From Przewalskia tangutica (taxonomy: Eukaryota; Streptophyta; Magnoliopsida; Solanales; Solanaceae): a DNA stretch of 64,000 nt. Position 1 is the stretch's first letter. The number at the start of each line of letters is the position of its first letter. Position numbers and translations under genes: made by a program. Of this stretch, positions 1-12,889 are shown one piece after another. Location: NCBI GenBank assembly GCA_029844215.1, contig CM056737.1:24239851-24303850 (forward strand), given 5' to 3'. The notes below the pieces were generated by a model. The model saw only the letters and a program-made list of their open reading frames with translations. It searched no databases and was not told the DNA's origin.

Positions 1-1836
1 TCTTATTACGACCATGATCTAGGAAATATCATTTTGTCTCATCTTAGCTTCTATGCGGATGGAAGTTTCTCTCGGTTTTAATAATACTTAATCACAAACA
101 TTTCCTTTTATTAACGCCGCAGTTGGTTTGTCGATACACATTACGATTTCGAAATCGAGAAACATTCTTAAGCCGTTATACCTAACTTCCCATAAAGCTA
201 GTATAACTCTTAAGTTTTCAAAACCAAGTATTACTTCTTCTTTCAAATGATTCAAAATCTTTTGAAAACTTCAAGTTCTTTATTAACACATAACAAGCCG
301 CTTATAGTTCAAATCGATTACCTTTTAAAACCACGGGTATTTTCTTACCAACATAAAGTCGTTATAACCAACTTCCCATAAAGCCGTTATAACACTTTAT
401 GTTTTAAACCAATCAAATACATTTAGCACATGACGCTCACCGTACTACATAGTTCACACATATCATGCTAGAAGAGATAGGAAGAGGTTCACATACCTCG
501 CGACGAGTATCGACTAATAGCAAAACGCCCAAGTACCTCCAACCGTCGGCTACTCCTAAGCCAAGTAGATCGCGCCACGCGTAGTACTCAACCTATAAGG
601 CCACAAGGCGCTTTATTAATATTTAGATCCCTACGAGAACATTCTACGTAAAAATTCGGCAAAGACCTCCCCATGACAGCGTAAATCTCCTCCTTTATCG
701 AGGCCGCCACCAAGCCAACCAGTGGGGGTTATACATCTAACGAACGGTACAATTCTACTCCACGTAAAAGCTACACAAGTCTCATCTGAATACGTCTTAT
801 GTAAATCTGATTCAAGATTTTCTTTCGAAAAGGTTTCTTATTATTGGGCTTAAGTCAAAAGACATTGCGATAACTACGTTGATTCTATATATAGTATACT
901 TCAACTATATAATCATACAACATGTAATTTCCAATTACAATAGAGGACAAGATATTTACCTCGATAAGCCCATAATTATCCGAGTTTAAATGTCGATCCC
1001 GAGCAAGGTTTAGCTCCTACTCGCGCTCCAACCCGCCTCCAAACAACCCTTAGAAGTTCTAACCAACTTCTACTTATTACTCAACTAACCATGGAGATTT
1101 TCCTGTGGTTTCGGTTTTGTGACGGAAGCGTAGTATCATAGTATTTATGGGCTTTTCGTATAAGTATAACCTTAGACGACTACAAGGTATAGGGCTAAGG
1201 TAATGTGGGCATTATTACAATACTGGTGAGAGTAGTTCTCACAAGAGGGGGTAGTTATACGAAAACTACTAGGCTAGTGGTACCCCACGCCACACTACTA
1301 GGAGGGGGAGAGGCTCTGCCATGGGGCCTTCAAAGGGAGAGGGGCTCTTGACGAGTCAACAAGAGGGAGAGGGAGGGATTTTAACACTTAGAAGATTTGT
1401 GGAAAGGATGAAGAATTCATCAAAGGGAGAGGGGTATTTATAGCACAAGTCAAGGCCAACCAATGGCCAAGATCTTGCCAAGTGCATAGCAAGTGTAGGG
1501 CCAAGATCTTGCCAAGTGCACACTAGCCAACTACCACAAAAAATATCCTACCAACCCTTGACCACAAAGGCCACACTCGCCACCACAATTTCCGCCAAGG
1601 TGTTCCAATGAGAGGTGACAAGTGTCGCCTCTCTTGTTGGTCCAAAATGTTTCGTCTCTGGAAAAATCCGCAAAAATTAAAAATGACATAGCGGAAATTC
1701 CCATACGAAAGTCAGAAAACGCTTCGTCGAAAAACGACTCTAACCGTGTTGTGAACAAAGTTAATTCGCCAAGCCTAATTCTCAAGTTCAAATTTTCACG
1801 CACGCCCCACGCACATACCGAAATACGGGTATAACA
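1..1836 (-). mobile_element. TE1: partial LTR of a Ty3/gypsy retrotransposon, cut by the window start
   Basis: This is the right-hand part of a minus-strand LTR. It ends at 1836 in GTATAACA, which is the family's TGTTATAC LTR start read backwards. It is followed by GATAC and the interior of TE2's 3' LTR rather than by a polypurine tract, so 1836 is the outer right end of an insertion. The undisturbed counterpart of that junction is at about 7493 in TE2's other LTR. Visible parts, left to right, are two hairpins (167-214 and 351-402), the splice-donor-like ACATACCT near 490 and a TATA box (TATTTATA, 1435-1442, minus strand). It is a solo LTR or the 5' LTR of an element lying to the left; the left TSD is outside the window. 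Confidence 0.85.
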
Positions 1837-2908
1837 GATACGTTGGATACGTTGGATATGTTTTACCATTTTAATGGCAAGCGCCAATCCTTTCTTTAAC
1901 AAGTTAACAAGATCCATTCTTTCCAAACTTTACTCCATATATTATATAATCCATATATACTTATAATATATGAAAAAAATTACCAAATCACAAAGAGGTT
2001 AAGATTTACTACCTCAAATAGCCCAAAATCTATCCAAGAACTTAATATCGCTCCAAGCAAGTCTTAGCTCCAAATCTTTACGTTCCAATCCGCTACAAGC
2101 AACCCATAGAAGCTCCTAACCAACTCCTCTTCAAGATTCAACTCCAAAAAGTGAAGAACACTTAGGGTTCCAAACTTGGAACTTTCGGCCAAGGCATCAA
2201 GAATAGGTTAGGGGTGTGAAATCTTCTCCAACACTTGGTACACAATCTTCCTAACACTTTAGGGAAGAACACTTAAGAGTTTTAAGAATTGTTGGACAAA
2301 TCTTTGCTCAAGAACAAGGTCTTGGCCGAGAGCAATGTTCAAGGGAGAGAGTATTTTGTCAAGTCTTGAAATGGTTAAGTGTGGGAGTTTTCATCAACTA
2401 AGGGTGTATATATAAGACCACCAAGGGTTAGGATGAAGGCAAGTGTGTGGTTGAGATTGGGGACAAGTGTGTGGGCCCCACAAGCCACTTGTCCAAGCTA
2501 AAAATATCTTGCAAGACAAGGCCACTTGTCTTGCCACTTGTCCAAGGATTTCGGCCAAGAGCCACCTAGGGGGGTGACACGTGTCGCCCTCCTACTCGTC
2601 CAAAATATTTCATCTTCCGAAAATATCCATAATGGCCAAAATCTCAAAAACAAAGCTCCACAAAATCAGAATTGCTCCCGTGGGCCCCACGTGACCATTT
2701 CCGAAAATAAAATTCCAAAATTCTCTAATATTCCAAGAAGTCCGAATACCGAATCTGGGAATCCAATTCCCATTAACGAACCTTTTTCCTTCACAAAATC
2801 CGGAAACTTTTCCGTCGAAAAATCACATCTTTCTTCCTTTCCAATTTTAAAGTCGTATTCTCGTACGTACGTCCTTACGTATATACTCTGGAAATACGGG
2901 GTATAACA
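1837..2908 (-). mobile_element. TE2: right part of its 3' LTR
   Basis: This stretch matches 7494-7709 joined to 11091-11957, the same part of TE2's other LTR. It ends in GTATAACA at 2908 and is followed directly by the polypurine tract complement, which makes it the 3' LTR of a minus-strand element. Its left part lies beyond TE1 and outside the window. A TATA-like TATATATA lies at 2404-2413. Open frames here are chance LTR translations and lack any family signature. Confidence 0.85.
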
Positions 2909-2942
2909 TTCTCCCCTCCTTAGAAACATTCGTCCCGAATGT
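2909..2942 (-). promoter_or_regulatory. TE2 polypurine tract and adjacent inverted repeat
   Basis: On the minus strand the run AAGGAGGGGAGAA (2909-2921) abuts the LTR start TGTTATAC. This is the expected polypurine tract that primes plus-strand DNA synthesis. Just inside it (2926-2942) is ACATTCG-TCC-CGAATGT, a perfect 7-bp inverted repeat also found in TE9, TE11 and TE12. Confidence 0.85.
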
Positions 2943-3723
2943 TCCTTCTCAAGTCGGATAACGATAAAGTTCCTCTAACAAGTTGCCAACGCCACAGCTC
3001 GGCCACGAAATAACACACGTTCCCTTCCTTCCTTACTCGTCGTGCGATACCACTTTTGTCACTTTGCCGCGAGGTTCTAGTGTCACTCCGGCGACCCAAC
3101 AAATGGTACCGAACTGCATGCGATCCCTGGGGTTCTAGTGTCACTCAGGACGTGCCATACTTCAGTCATCGCCGCTTCAAAACCGCGAGTCACTACCTCC
3201 AAACTTGGTCATCTTACTAACCTCAATCTTCTTTAAGGCCATTCCCGCCTTCACGAATCGCTTCGTCGAACATATCCACGAACTCATACGATGGTCAACT
3301 AAATCGGGCCTAGCATCTCGTGACTTACCACCGGGCGGGACCACCTAACCGACTTACCTAAAACCGGCCGCGGTCGACTCGCGAACGCCATCAACCCGAC
3401 CCACAATCGCGCCAATACTTGCTCCGAAGCGGAACAATCTTACCTAATCAAGTCATGAAAGCTACCACTTCCATCTCACACTACCCATGGACTTATCACA
3501 CAAATAATTCCCACGCACTACTTACTCGATAAGTGGTCAAACATGAAATAAATCTTTTACTCAAGACGACCTTACCTCTAAGGTCTCAATCGTGACATAG
3601 TCTAAGGTTCACACTTACCATGCCCCATACTTACCCTTCTACAATAACTGTGTGTCTAAATCACATTTTAGCACAAAGACATCCGAACATAACACTAAAC
3701 ACATCGATACAAAACTCTGAGGG
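2943..3723 (-). other. TE2 pol-less middle module and 3' internal region
   Basis: Between the PPT and gag there are about 0.8 kb with no reverse transcriptase, RNase H or integrase similarity that I can see. Parts match TE9 (about 28011-28561), TE10 and TE11, for example the block around 3235-3310. At 3046-3062 it contains the 17-nt string found at the real LTR/PBS junction (see findings). No sustained open frame. It probably marks the deletion or replacement of pol in a non-autonomous family. Confidence 0.6.
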
Positions 3724-4870
3724 TTAAGGATATACTGTATCCACCGTCACTCTAATCATAGGCTCGCTATGCATGGCGCATAATCGTAGGGTGATGAACC
3801 AGCCATCGATCTCGGCCGAAGTCGTAACATCCGTGCTTCCTTGTCGGACAGTTCCGCAAATGGCCCCGCCGCCGCAAAAATAACAAGCTCCTGGCACCAC
3901 GACACTTCCCGAAATGCGGTCTGCCACATCGACCACACCGAGGTAGGGTGACCGCATCCGCCAACACCCTTACTTCCTCGAAACCTTAACCTCGAGCCAC
4001 GACCGCCCCGAATACTGATGCTCAAGGTTGTGGAGGACCACTCTGACCGGGCGGAGGTACAAAACTAGTATGCTGCTGAGGCGGTCCGCCTCGAAAGTCA
4101 CCAAAGGACCCTGTTGTTCTGGCCCTCTTCTGCTGATCTTGGTCTTGCCGTCGACCTCTCCGTGCCTCACATCCTAGTGCATGAGCCTGCATGCGGGCAA
4201 TGTCCATGCCCGGCTGAAGAGCTACACTCGAACAAGCCTCGCTGGCAATCATCTAGCCCGACGTAGCGGTGCACTCTATCCTCCATGGTTGCCACTAAAG
4301 CGGGACATACCGAGCCAACGAGTCAAACTCCACGTTGTACTCCCGAACCGCACGCCTCTCTGCCTAAGCATCATAAATCTGCCGCCCGTGCTCTCATCTC
4401 GCGAGGCAAGAAGTGAGTGAGGAATGCCTCGAGAACTCGTCCCATACACCGGAAGCGCATGCTCTCCCGACAACTCCCACGAATCAAACCACTGATCGCG
4501 GTATCACGTAGCCGATGCGAACCTAAGACCATCGACTCGGTCTCAAGCTTGATCACTCTCACGATCCGTCAGAATCGCTCGATGAACTCCTCGCGATCAT
4601 CCTCGTGCCTCACCGTAGAACTCGCGGCTACAACTCGTAAAGTCCCGTAGCCTCAAACCGCTCGCCGGGGTGAACTACGGTGCCATGGATCGAATCGCTG
4701 ATTCATTTATCTCATATCGCCACGACTCGCCAAGAATCGCCATCTCTTTGTACCCAACCCTTCCGCCCGGTGCCGGGACCGAGGCTCGTATCGTGGTCTC
4801 AGAGATCGCCGCGCTTACTCGCAACTCCTCGCCGCTTTGCCCTTCGGGCGGGTTGCCTTGCGCGAGGCAT
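3724..4870 (-). pseudogene. gag: TE2 gag, broken (capsid plus zinc knuckle)
   Basis: Gag of a Ty3/gypsy retrotransposon, the structural protein that packages element RNA in virus-like particles. It reads on the minus strand from an ATG at 4870 (MPRARQPAR..., the family's basic start). The capsid segment near 4371-4562 shows MRVIKLETES...GSHRLRDTA and EAFLTHFLPREMR, typical of the retrotransposon Gag fold. The stretch 4022-4252 holds GMDIARMQAHALGCEARR. A zinc-binding CGRCGRPHFGKC lies near 3900, and the CCHC knuckle behind it is broken by frame changes. Several frameshifts mean no intact protein. Identity as gag is firm; the exact end is approximate. Confidence 0.8.
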
Positions 4871-4978
4871 AATCGTAAAAACGAGATACGTCGAGGGGTC
4901 CAACTTACAACACGGCTCTAAGGCACGATCTCGTAATGAGAAGAATGGAAACTAATCCTAAATGTCTCGCAGCCTCAC

Positions 4979-5012
4979 GATTATAGATGTGGTGCACAAC
5001 ACATCGATAATC
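4979..5012 (-). promoter_or_regulatory. TE2 leader hairpin with GTGCAC loop (DIS-like)
   Basis: Sense strand: arm GATTATCGATGTG, loop TTGTGCAC, arm CACATCTATAATC. Twelve of 13 pairs form. The loop contains the self-complementary GTGCAC. It lies about 45 nt downstream of the PBS and recurs in every other element here. Confidence 0.7.
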
Positions 5013-5057
5013 AAGACTTACTAGACGCGATTCAGAGACACTTTCCGAGGATTAATC

Positions 5058-5072
5058 GCTCGATACCACTTT
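5058..5072 (-). promoter_or_regulatory. TE2 primer-binding site (initiator Met-tRNA)
   Basis: The sense strand reads AAAGTGGTATCGAGC directly after the LTR end GTGACA. This matches the tRNA-iMet PBS TGGTATCAGAGC with one lost base. It fixes the orientation of TE2 and the LTR border at 5073. Confidence 0.85.
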
Positions 5073-7709
5073 TGTCACGACCCGATCCCGGGCCCGTGAC
5101 TGGTGCCTTACCCCGGGCACCCTAGTGATACAACATCAGAGAAAACCAGCGGAATATAAAACTTAAACAAGAAACAAGATATATGATCATAAACAAAGCA
5201 ACCAAAAGGTTACCTTCCAATAAAATATATATAAACAACTCTTTCAAAACGAATAGCTTTAATCCTTTTTACAAACCCCGCCACAACAAAGATTACTGCA
5301 CTTAAGAGTTTTTATACAACATGACGGGACAGGGCCCCGCCATACCCCTGAATATACAAGAACCTACAACTCAGGGTAACATACCAAAAGATAAGCCTCC
5401 GGAGAACGGATCTTCCCAATACGCCAGCGTGAACTCAAAGATGAACGCACTTCGAAGGAGGTCAAGATAACAGTACCAAGTATGTGAAATCAGAAATATC
5501 AGTAAATGAAATCATAACACTATATAAAAAAACAGAGACATGTATGATAACAAAACTACGCCACAACATAAAAGCCAATATGTCAAGTCGTGACTCACGC
5601 CTCAAGTCATCACTCAAATATAACTATGGGTCTCACGCCCACAACATCAATCGTGTTCGTGATCACGGCGCATGCCCCGAATTCTCAGACGGTAGACATG
5701 CCCATGATGCAACAATAATAACAATGCCCCATGGCCACATGCCGGACTCAGACGGTGTAGACACGCCCATGTGACATTAACAACAATAATATCGGGCCGA
5801 TCAACCCCGTCAGACGCCACACGCCCGGATTCGCATCGGTGTAGACATGTCCATGTGACATCAACAACAATATACCGCACAACCAGTTATCACAAACAAG
5901 CTCAAGCAAATTACCATACTTCTAGACTTTTATAAAAGATCAACTCCTTCCCAAGAAGTCACCTGATATCAACACTTGCACAACAAAGGCTATCACAACA
6001 AGCATAGGCGAGTTACACAACAACAATCATAGGCAAGTTACACACAACTCAAGGTACTTCCATTTCGTATCAAAGTCTGGGTTTTAACCCTAAAGTACTA
6101 CGTACATTAACTCTTTTTAAAGGATCCGCTTTTTCACAAAAGTCACATAATACCCGTAGCATAAAATAGAGTGACTATCTTTTTAAGTAAACCAAAATAC
6201 TTCCCTTTGTAAAATCAAGTAACAACATTATTTTCCAAACGTTCAAGTTTGCCTAATTTCAAATGCTCAAGTTTCTCATTTTAGAGAGGTTTCATAACTC
6301 ATAGTCTTAATCTCTTTTAAAACAATTGGGTAACATATGTCTTGTACGTGAGCCGTTTATTCTTGTTTACAACAATCTTGTTACAGCAGCCATGATCTAG
6401 GAAATGTAATACAATTTTGTCTTATCTTAGCTTCTATGCAGATGGAGGTTTCTACTGGTTTTAATAACAATTTGTTATTTGTCAATACACTTTCCTTTAT
6501 TAGCGCTGATGTGGTTTGTTCGACACTTATTCTCATTTCCGAAATCAATAAAACATTATTCTTTTTAAAACCAAGTACTCATTACTCGCGAATGAGGTTT
6601 CACAACACTTTTTAACAAAATGTTAATTATCAAGTAAAACAAGTTAAGTCTCTTATCTTTCAAGATCAAGTCTCTTAACTTCTACAATCAATAAACCAAT
6701 TTTTTACCTACATAGAGTCGTTATAACTAACTTCCCATAAAGCTATTATAACACCCTATGTTTTAAACCAACCAACTCATTTAGCACATGTACGTCTACC
6801 GTACTACATAGTTTACAAAGCATCATGCTAGAAGGATAGGAAGAGGTTCACATACCTCGCGACGATTATCGACAATAAGCAAAACGCTCCACAGTACTGT
6901 AACCTGGCTAGCCGTTCCACTCTTCAAGTAGAATACGCTACTCGCAGTACTTCCACCTATAAGGCCACAAACGTCTATTAACTTCTAACCGCACGGTTCC
7001 ATATTCTACAGAAAATTCAAAGACCTCCCGCTTTTACTCACTTTTCCATCTTTCTCCAAGGCCCGAATAACCGTAATATATATACCATATATAAGGCGCA
7101 AAAATTAAACAACATAAAGAAGGGGATTACACGCCCAAACGGTAACGCGGTTTACTATCACGCCTTCATAACAACAATAAGTAAAAGAAGGGGATTACGC
7201 GGCCAACCGGTAACGCGGTTTACTATCACGCCTTCATAACAATACAATAATTAAAAAGGGGATCACACGCCCAAACGGAACGCGATTGAAAAATCTTCCC
7301 CTTAACAGAAATGTAAATACCCAATGTAAATACAATCAAAGTAAATCGCCCAAAGTAAATACAGTCCTTAAGTTGGGGTCCTTGGCCAACTTTGTCCATT
7401 TTACTTATCTAACTTACTCATTAGTCATCCAACTTATATTTCCATTCTTCATATAAGTTATAGTTACTTTGTTAATTACTTCTTCACAAGTAAGATACGT
7501 TGGATACGTTGGATATGTTTTTACCATTTTAATGGCAAACGGCCAATCCTTTCTTTAACAAGTTAACAAGATCCATTCTTTCCAAACTTTACTCCATATA
7601 TTATATAATCCATATATACTTATAATATATGTAAAAAAATTACCAAATCACAAAGAGGTTAAGATTTACTACCTCAAATAGCCCAAAATCTATCCAAGAA
7701 CTTAATATC
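5073..7709 (-). mobile_element. TE2 5' LTR, left part (interrupted by TE3)
   Basis: The LTR begins TGTCACGACCCGATCCCGGG at 5073 and continues at 11091 after TE3; without TE3 it would be about 3.5 kb. Noteworthy parts are a tandem array with repeated CACGCCCATGTGACAT phrases (about 5630-5880), the hairpin 6710-6761, the splice-donor-like site near 6853 and a roughly 68-bp tandem repeat at 7119-7300. The open frames at 5484-5774 and 5647-5880 lie within the array and are chance translations. Confidence 0.85.
7119..7300. repeat. About 68-bp tandem repeat, nearly three units, in TE2 5' LTR
   Basis: Units start at 7119, 7187 and about 7254 with AAGGGGATTAC(A/G)CG, followed by CGGTTTACTATCACGCC. 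The third unit is truncated. A single-copy version of the same phrase appears elsewhere (e.g. GGGGATTACACGCC near 15037). Confidence 0.75.
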
Positions 7710-10700
7710 TGTCACGACCCGTTCCGGGGCCCGTGACTGTTGCCTTACCCCGGGCACCCTAGTGATACAACATCAGAGTAATCAGCGGAACATAAAACAC
7801 ATACATGAAACAAATGAAGTACAAACAGTAATCTGAGGAAAACTTGCCTTTCGGCATATTTATAATTAACAAATTTTTCAACATGAACATTTAAATCCTT
7901 TTTTTTTTTTTACAAACCCTGCCCACAACAGTACTACAGACATCTAAGAAATGATACGACAACACTGGCGGACAGGGCCGCCATACCTCGAATGTAAACA
8001 CCTACAACAACAGGGACTATACCATCGATAAGCCTCCGAGAAACGGAGCTTTCCCAAACGAATCGTGACCCTAAGAGCGAGGATCAATGATCGTGTACCT
8101 TTACTGCAGCATGAACGCGGCGAAGGAGGTCGATAACAGTACCAAGTATGTGAAATCGAAAATAAATCAGAAATGAAATCATAGTAGTCTATACAAAACA
8201 GAGACATGTATGATAACCAAACTACGATTCACCATAAATAAGCAAATATGTCAAGTCGTGGACTCACGCCTCAAAGTTATCACAATAAAACCGTGACGGG
8301 TAAGTACGAAGGCATAGCCGACTACTAAGACCCACGCATCAAAAATACCACAAATCGTATCCCGAGGTCTTTCTAGACCGCACCACGTGATCGAAGCCGC
8401 CACCGCCGCAATATCAATGTCGCGGCGTCTATCCACGAACTCTCGCAGCCCGCATAGGTCACACACGGACCCGCATGAGGTATTCTCGAATCATGGTCCT
8501 GCATCGCCGAGGTATACCCCGCATCGAAGCGCAGCTAACCTCGGTATCCGCCAGGCTCCCGCAACCCGCATAGTCTCAAAAGACCGCATAGTCTCAGCGG
8601 ACGCATAGGAATCCCCGATCGTGCTAAACACCGAATGATCAATCCTGGAGCTACCGCACCGCATAGTCACGAGGACCGCATAGCCGTAAAGACCCGCATC
8701 AAGGGTGGCAAGCCCGGTATAATAAGTCAAAGGGTATGTGATACAATAATAGTACAACGCTTAACGCTTAACAACGTAAGCACAACAAGAATGACCCCTT
8801 ACATCACGATCACACAAGATACTAATACACGTAGATCCTAACATTTTCACTTATCACATCAACAAGAAAGTATTTACAAGGCTATCTCAAACCAACACAA
8901 TCAAGTTATTCACACGGTACTTTAAGCTAACAAGTTCGGGTATCTACCCTAAAGTACTTCATACATTAAATCTTTTAAAAGATCCGTTGCTTTCACATAA
9001 GTCACACAATACCCGTAGTATAAAATAGAGTGACTGTCTTTTTAAATAAACCAAAACACTTACCTTTGTAAAATCAAGTAACAACATTATTTCCCAAACG
9101 TCCAAGTTTGCCTAATTTCAAATGTTCACGCTTCTTATTTTAGAAAGGTTTCGTAGTTCATAGTCTTATTCATTTAAGAATATAATTCTCTTTAAACAAC
9201 TGAGAAACATAAGTCTTATATGTGAGTAGGATATTCTTGTTTATAACAATCTTATTACAGTAGTGATCTAGAAATATCATTTTGTCTCATCTTAGCTTCT
9301 ATGCAGATGGAAGTTTCTCGGTTTTAATAATACTTAATTAGTCAAAACATTTCCTTTTATTAACGCTGCAGTGGTTTGTCGATACACATTCTGATTTCCG
9401 AAATCAGTAAAACATTCTTAAGCCGTTATACCTAACTTCCCATGAAGCTAGTATAACTCTTAAGTTTTTCAAAAACCAAGTATTACTTCTTCTTTCAAAA
9501 TGATTCAAAATCTTTTGAAATACTTCACGTTCTTTATTAACACATAACAAGCCAGTTATAGTTCAAATCAGTTACCTTTTAAAGACCACAAGTATTTTCT
9601 TACCAACATAAAGCTGTTATAACCAACTTCCCATAAAGCCGTTATAACACTTTATGTTTTAAACCAATCAAATACGTTAGCACATGACGTCTACCGTACT
9701 ACATAGTTCACACATATCATGCTGTAAGAGATAGGAAGAGGTTCACATACCTCGCGACGAGTATCGACTAATAGCAAAACGCCCAAGTACTTCCAACCGG
9801 CTACTCCTAAAGCCAAGTAGAACGCGCCACACGTAGTACTTCAACCTATAAGGCCACAAGGCGCTTATTAACATCAAGATCTTATCGTAGAACATTCTAC
9901 AGAAAATTCGGCAGCACCTCCCCCCCCGCAACAGCGTAAATCTCCTCCTCTATCGAGGCCGGCTACCAAGCCAACCGGGGTTATACGCCTAACCCTAACT
10001 GTACAATTCTACTCCACTGTACTACTACACAAGTCTCGCATTACACCCTCATGTAATTACTGATCAGCTTCTTTCTTTAAATTAGTGCTTAAGTCCAAGG
10101 ACATTGCCACACAATACTAAGTTCATTTCTATATATAGTATACTTCAACTATATATTCAAACAATATGTAATTTCCAATTTCAATAGAGGACAAGATAAT
10201 TACCTCGATAAGCCCATAATTATCCAAGTTAAAATGTCGATCCCGGGCAACGTTTAGCTCCAACTCAGCGCTCAACGGCTCTAAACCACCCTTAGAAGTT
10301 CTAACCAACTTCTACACAATACTCCAACGGACTATGGAGATTTTCCTTGGGGTTTGGTTTTGTGGTGACGGGAAGTATAATAGTATTTCGGGCTTTTCAG
10401 ATAGGTATAACCTTAGAATACAACAAGGTATACTGGCTAAGGTAATTTGGGCATTATAACAATACTTTTGAGAGTATTTCTACACCACAAAGGGGGTATT
10501 ATACGAAAACAACTAGGCAGTGGGTGTACCCCTGGCCAAGGCCTCAGGAGAGGGAGGCTCTCGGCCATAAGGCCACTCAATGGGGAGGAGGAAGGCTTTG
10601 GACGAGAACCACGAGAAGGGAGAGGGAGGGATTTTAACACTTAGAATAATTTTTAGGATGAAGAAGTTCATCAAAGGGGTATTTATAGGTCAAGCAAAGG

Positions 10701-11090
10701 CCAACCAATGGCCAAGATCAATCCATGTGTTAGGCAAGTGTAGGGCTAGGATTTACCAAACACAAATATCCTACCTACCCTTGACTTTTGCCAAGGCACA
10801 AAAAACGTGCCTTACCTTGTCCAATTCGTCCAAATGGACGATTTGAAGTCCGATGAGAGGTGCCAAGTGGCGCCCTCTTGTTGGTCCAACACGCTTCGTC
10901 TCTCGGAAAAATCCGCAAAATTAGAAATGACATAGCCGGAAATTCCCTACGAAAGTGGAAACGCGTTTCGTCGAAAAACGACTCTAACCGGGTGTTGTGC
11001 ACAAAGTGAAAATCGGCCAAGCCTTACTTGAAGTTCGAAATTTCCTACGTACGTCCTCGCGTACATACTCTGGAAATACGGGGTATAACA
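7710..11090 (-). mobile_element. TE3: solo LTR with 5-bp TSD ATATC
   Basis: A single 3.38-kb LTR starts TGTCACGACCCGTTCCGGGG and ends GGGGTATAACA. It is flanked by ATATC at 7705-7709 and 11091-11095. The empty site is preserved in TE2's 3' LTR (near 2046). One LTR with one TSD pair is the classic product of recombination between the LTRs of a full element. It has hairpins at 9417-9464 and 9606-9657, a TATA box at 10680-10687 (minus) and a repeat array with GCATAGTCTCAAAAGACC units (about 8260-8710). Confidence 0.93.
8260..8715. repeat. Short tandem repeats (CCGCATAGTCTC type) in TE3
   Basis: Imperfect short units built on CCGCATAG and CCCGCAT recur about every 20-40 bases. The same array type is in TE12 (54740-55170 and 60780-61205). 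It occupies the same slot as unrelated arrays in other LTRs. Confidence 0.65.
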
Positions 11091-11957
11091 ATATCGCTCC
11101 AAGCAAGTCTTAGCTCCAAATATTTACGTTCCAATCCGCTACAAGCAACCCATAGAAGCTCCTAACCAACTCCTCTTCAAGATTCAACTCCAAAAAGTGA
11201 AGAACACTTAGGGTTCCAAACTTGGAACTTTCGGCCAAGGCATCAAGAATAGGTTAGGGGTGTGAAATCTTCTCCAACACTTGGTACACAATCTTCCTAA
11301 CACTTTAGGGAAGAACACTTAAGATTTTAAGAATTGTTGGACAAATCTTTGCTCAAGAACAAGGTCTTGGCCGAGAGCAATGTTCAAGGGAGAGAGTATT
11401 TTGTCAAGTCTTGAAATGGTTAAGTGTGGGAGTTTTCATCAACTAAGGGTGTATATATAAGACCACCAAGGGTTAGGATGAAGGCAAGTGTGTGGTTGAG
11501 ATTGGGGACAAGTGTGTGTGGGCCCCACAAGCCACTTGTCCAAGCAAAAAATATCTTGCAAGACAAGGCCACTTGTCTTGCCACTTGTCCAAGGATTTCG
11601 GCCAAGAGCCACCTAGGGGGGTGACACGTATCGCCCTCCTACTCGTCCAAAATATTTCATCTTCCGAAAATATCCATAATGGCCAAAATCTCAAAAACAA
11701 AACGGGCCCCACAAAATCGTAAATTTCTCCCGTGGGCCCCACGTGACCATTTCCGAAAATAAAATTCCAAAATTCTCTAATATTCCAAGAAGTCCGAATA
11801 CCAAATCTGGGAATCCAATTCCCATTAACGAACCTTTTTCCTTCACAAAATCCGGAAACTTTTCCGTCGAAAAATCACATCTTTCTTCCTTTCCAATTTT
11901 AAAGTCGTATTCTCGCATGCGTCGCCCCACGTATATACTGGAAATACGGGTATAACA
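11091..11957 (-). mobile_element. TE2 5' LTR, right part
   Basis: This resumes the LTR broken at 7709 and matches 2046-2908 closely. It carries a TATA-like element at 11451-11460 (minus) and ends GTATAACA at 11957. The next bases, CGACG, belong to the host LTR TE4; the matching left TSD lies outside the window. Open frames here are LTR noise. Confidence 0.88.
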
Positions 11958-12020
11958 CGACGATTACATCCCTTTTACAAACTCGCCCCGCGGTACAACA
12001 GACTTCACTTAGGAGTTTTA
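11958..12020 (-). mobile_element. TE4 LTR fragment between TE2 and TE5
   Basis: The 63 bases match the start region of other LTRs of this group (compare 5250-5315, ending in AGGAGTTTTA). The LTR resumes at 16295 after TE5. Its left end lies to the left of the window behind TE2. Confidence 0.8.
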
Positions 12021-12889
12021 TGTCACGGCCAACCTCAAGCCGTGGTGCCCTACCGGCACCCTTCTACCTTAACAATACAAGTAAGTCTGGAATCAATATA
12101 ACACCTCATTTTTTCTTTAAAACCAACGCGTGACGTACAAGGCAAAGCCGAGTGCCATATAATATACATAATAAAAGACACTACACGCATACGAGTCCAA
12201 TCCCACATATGAATACGGACTTCAGGAGTTAAATCAACTATGACGACAAGTCCGCCCTGCACTCCAAAACTATACAAAGCCTGCATCAAGGACATATACC
12301 AAAGATAAACTCGGAATAGAAGGAGCTTATCCAAAACCCCGAGCAGGATCCTACACTGCCGATCACCGAATGCGTACCTAAACTGCGGCGTGAACGGCCG
12401 AAGGAGGTCGATGCGAAGAATGTACCAAGTATGTGAGCGATGAAATGCGTAATAAAATCATAGCGATCTAAATAACACAGAGACATGTATGATATCCAAC
12501 CTACGATTACATAACACATAGCGATCATATCAAGTCGTGGGCGCAGGCCTCAAAGTCATTACTCAATATAACCGGGTCTCACGCCCGTAATATCAATCAT
12601 GCGTGGAATCCTTTCTTCGCCGTGATCCATGATGTAATAACACCAATAAGGATACATGAACACCAAGTCCCACCTGTCCTCGATACCTCGTGGTCCCATG
12701 CCCGGAATCCCACCTCGTAAAGCGTGACCATAGGGTAACACAAACAAATCCGGGACATATATGATAATCAAAATACAACACATTGTGCCTTACTAACAAT
12801 GAGAGTAAGCGATAGTATCCTTACAATATAAACTAGGAAGCTCATGATCAAGCAGACCATCCGCGCGCAGATCATTTAGCAATCCTATT

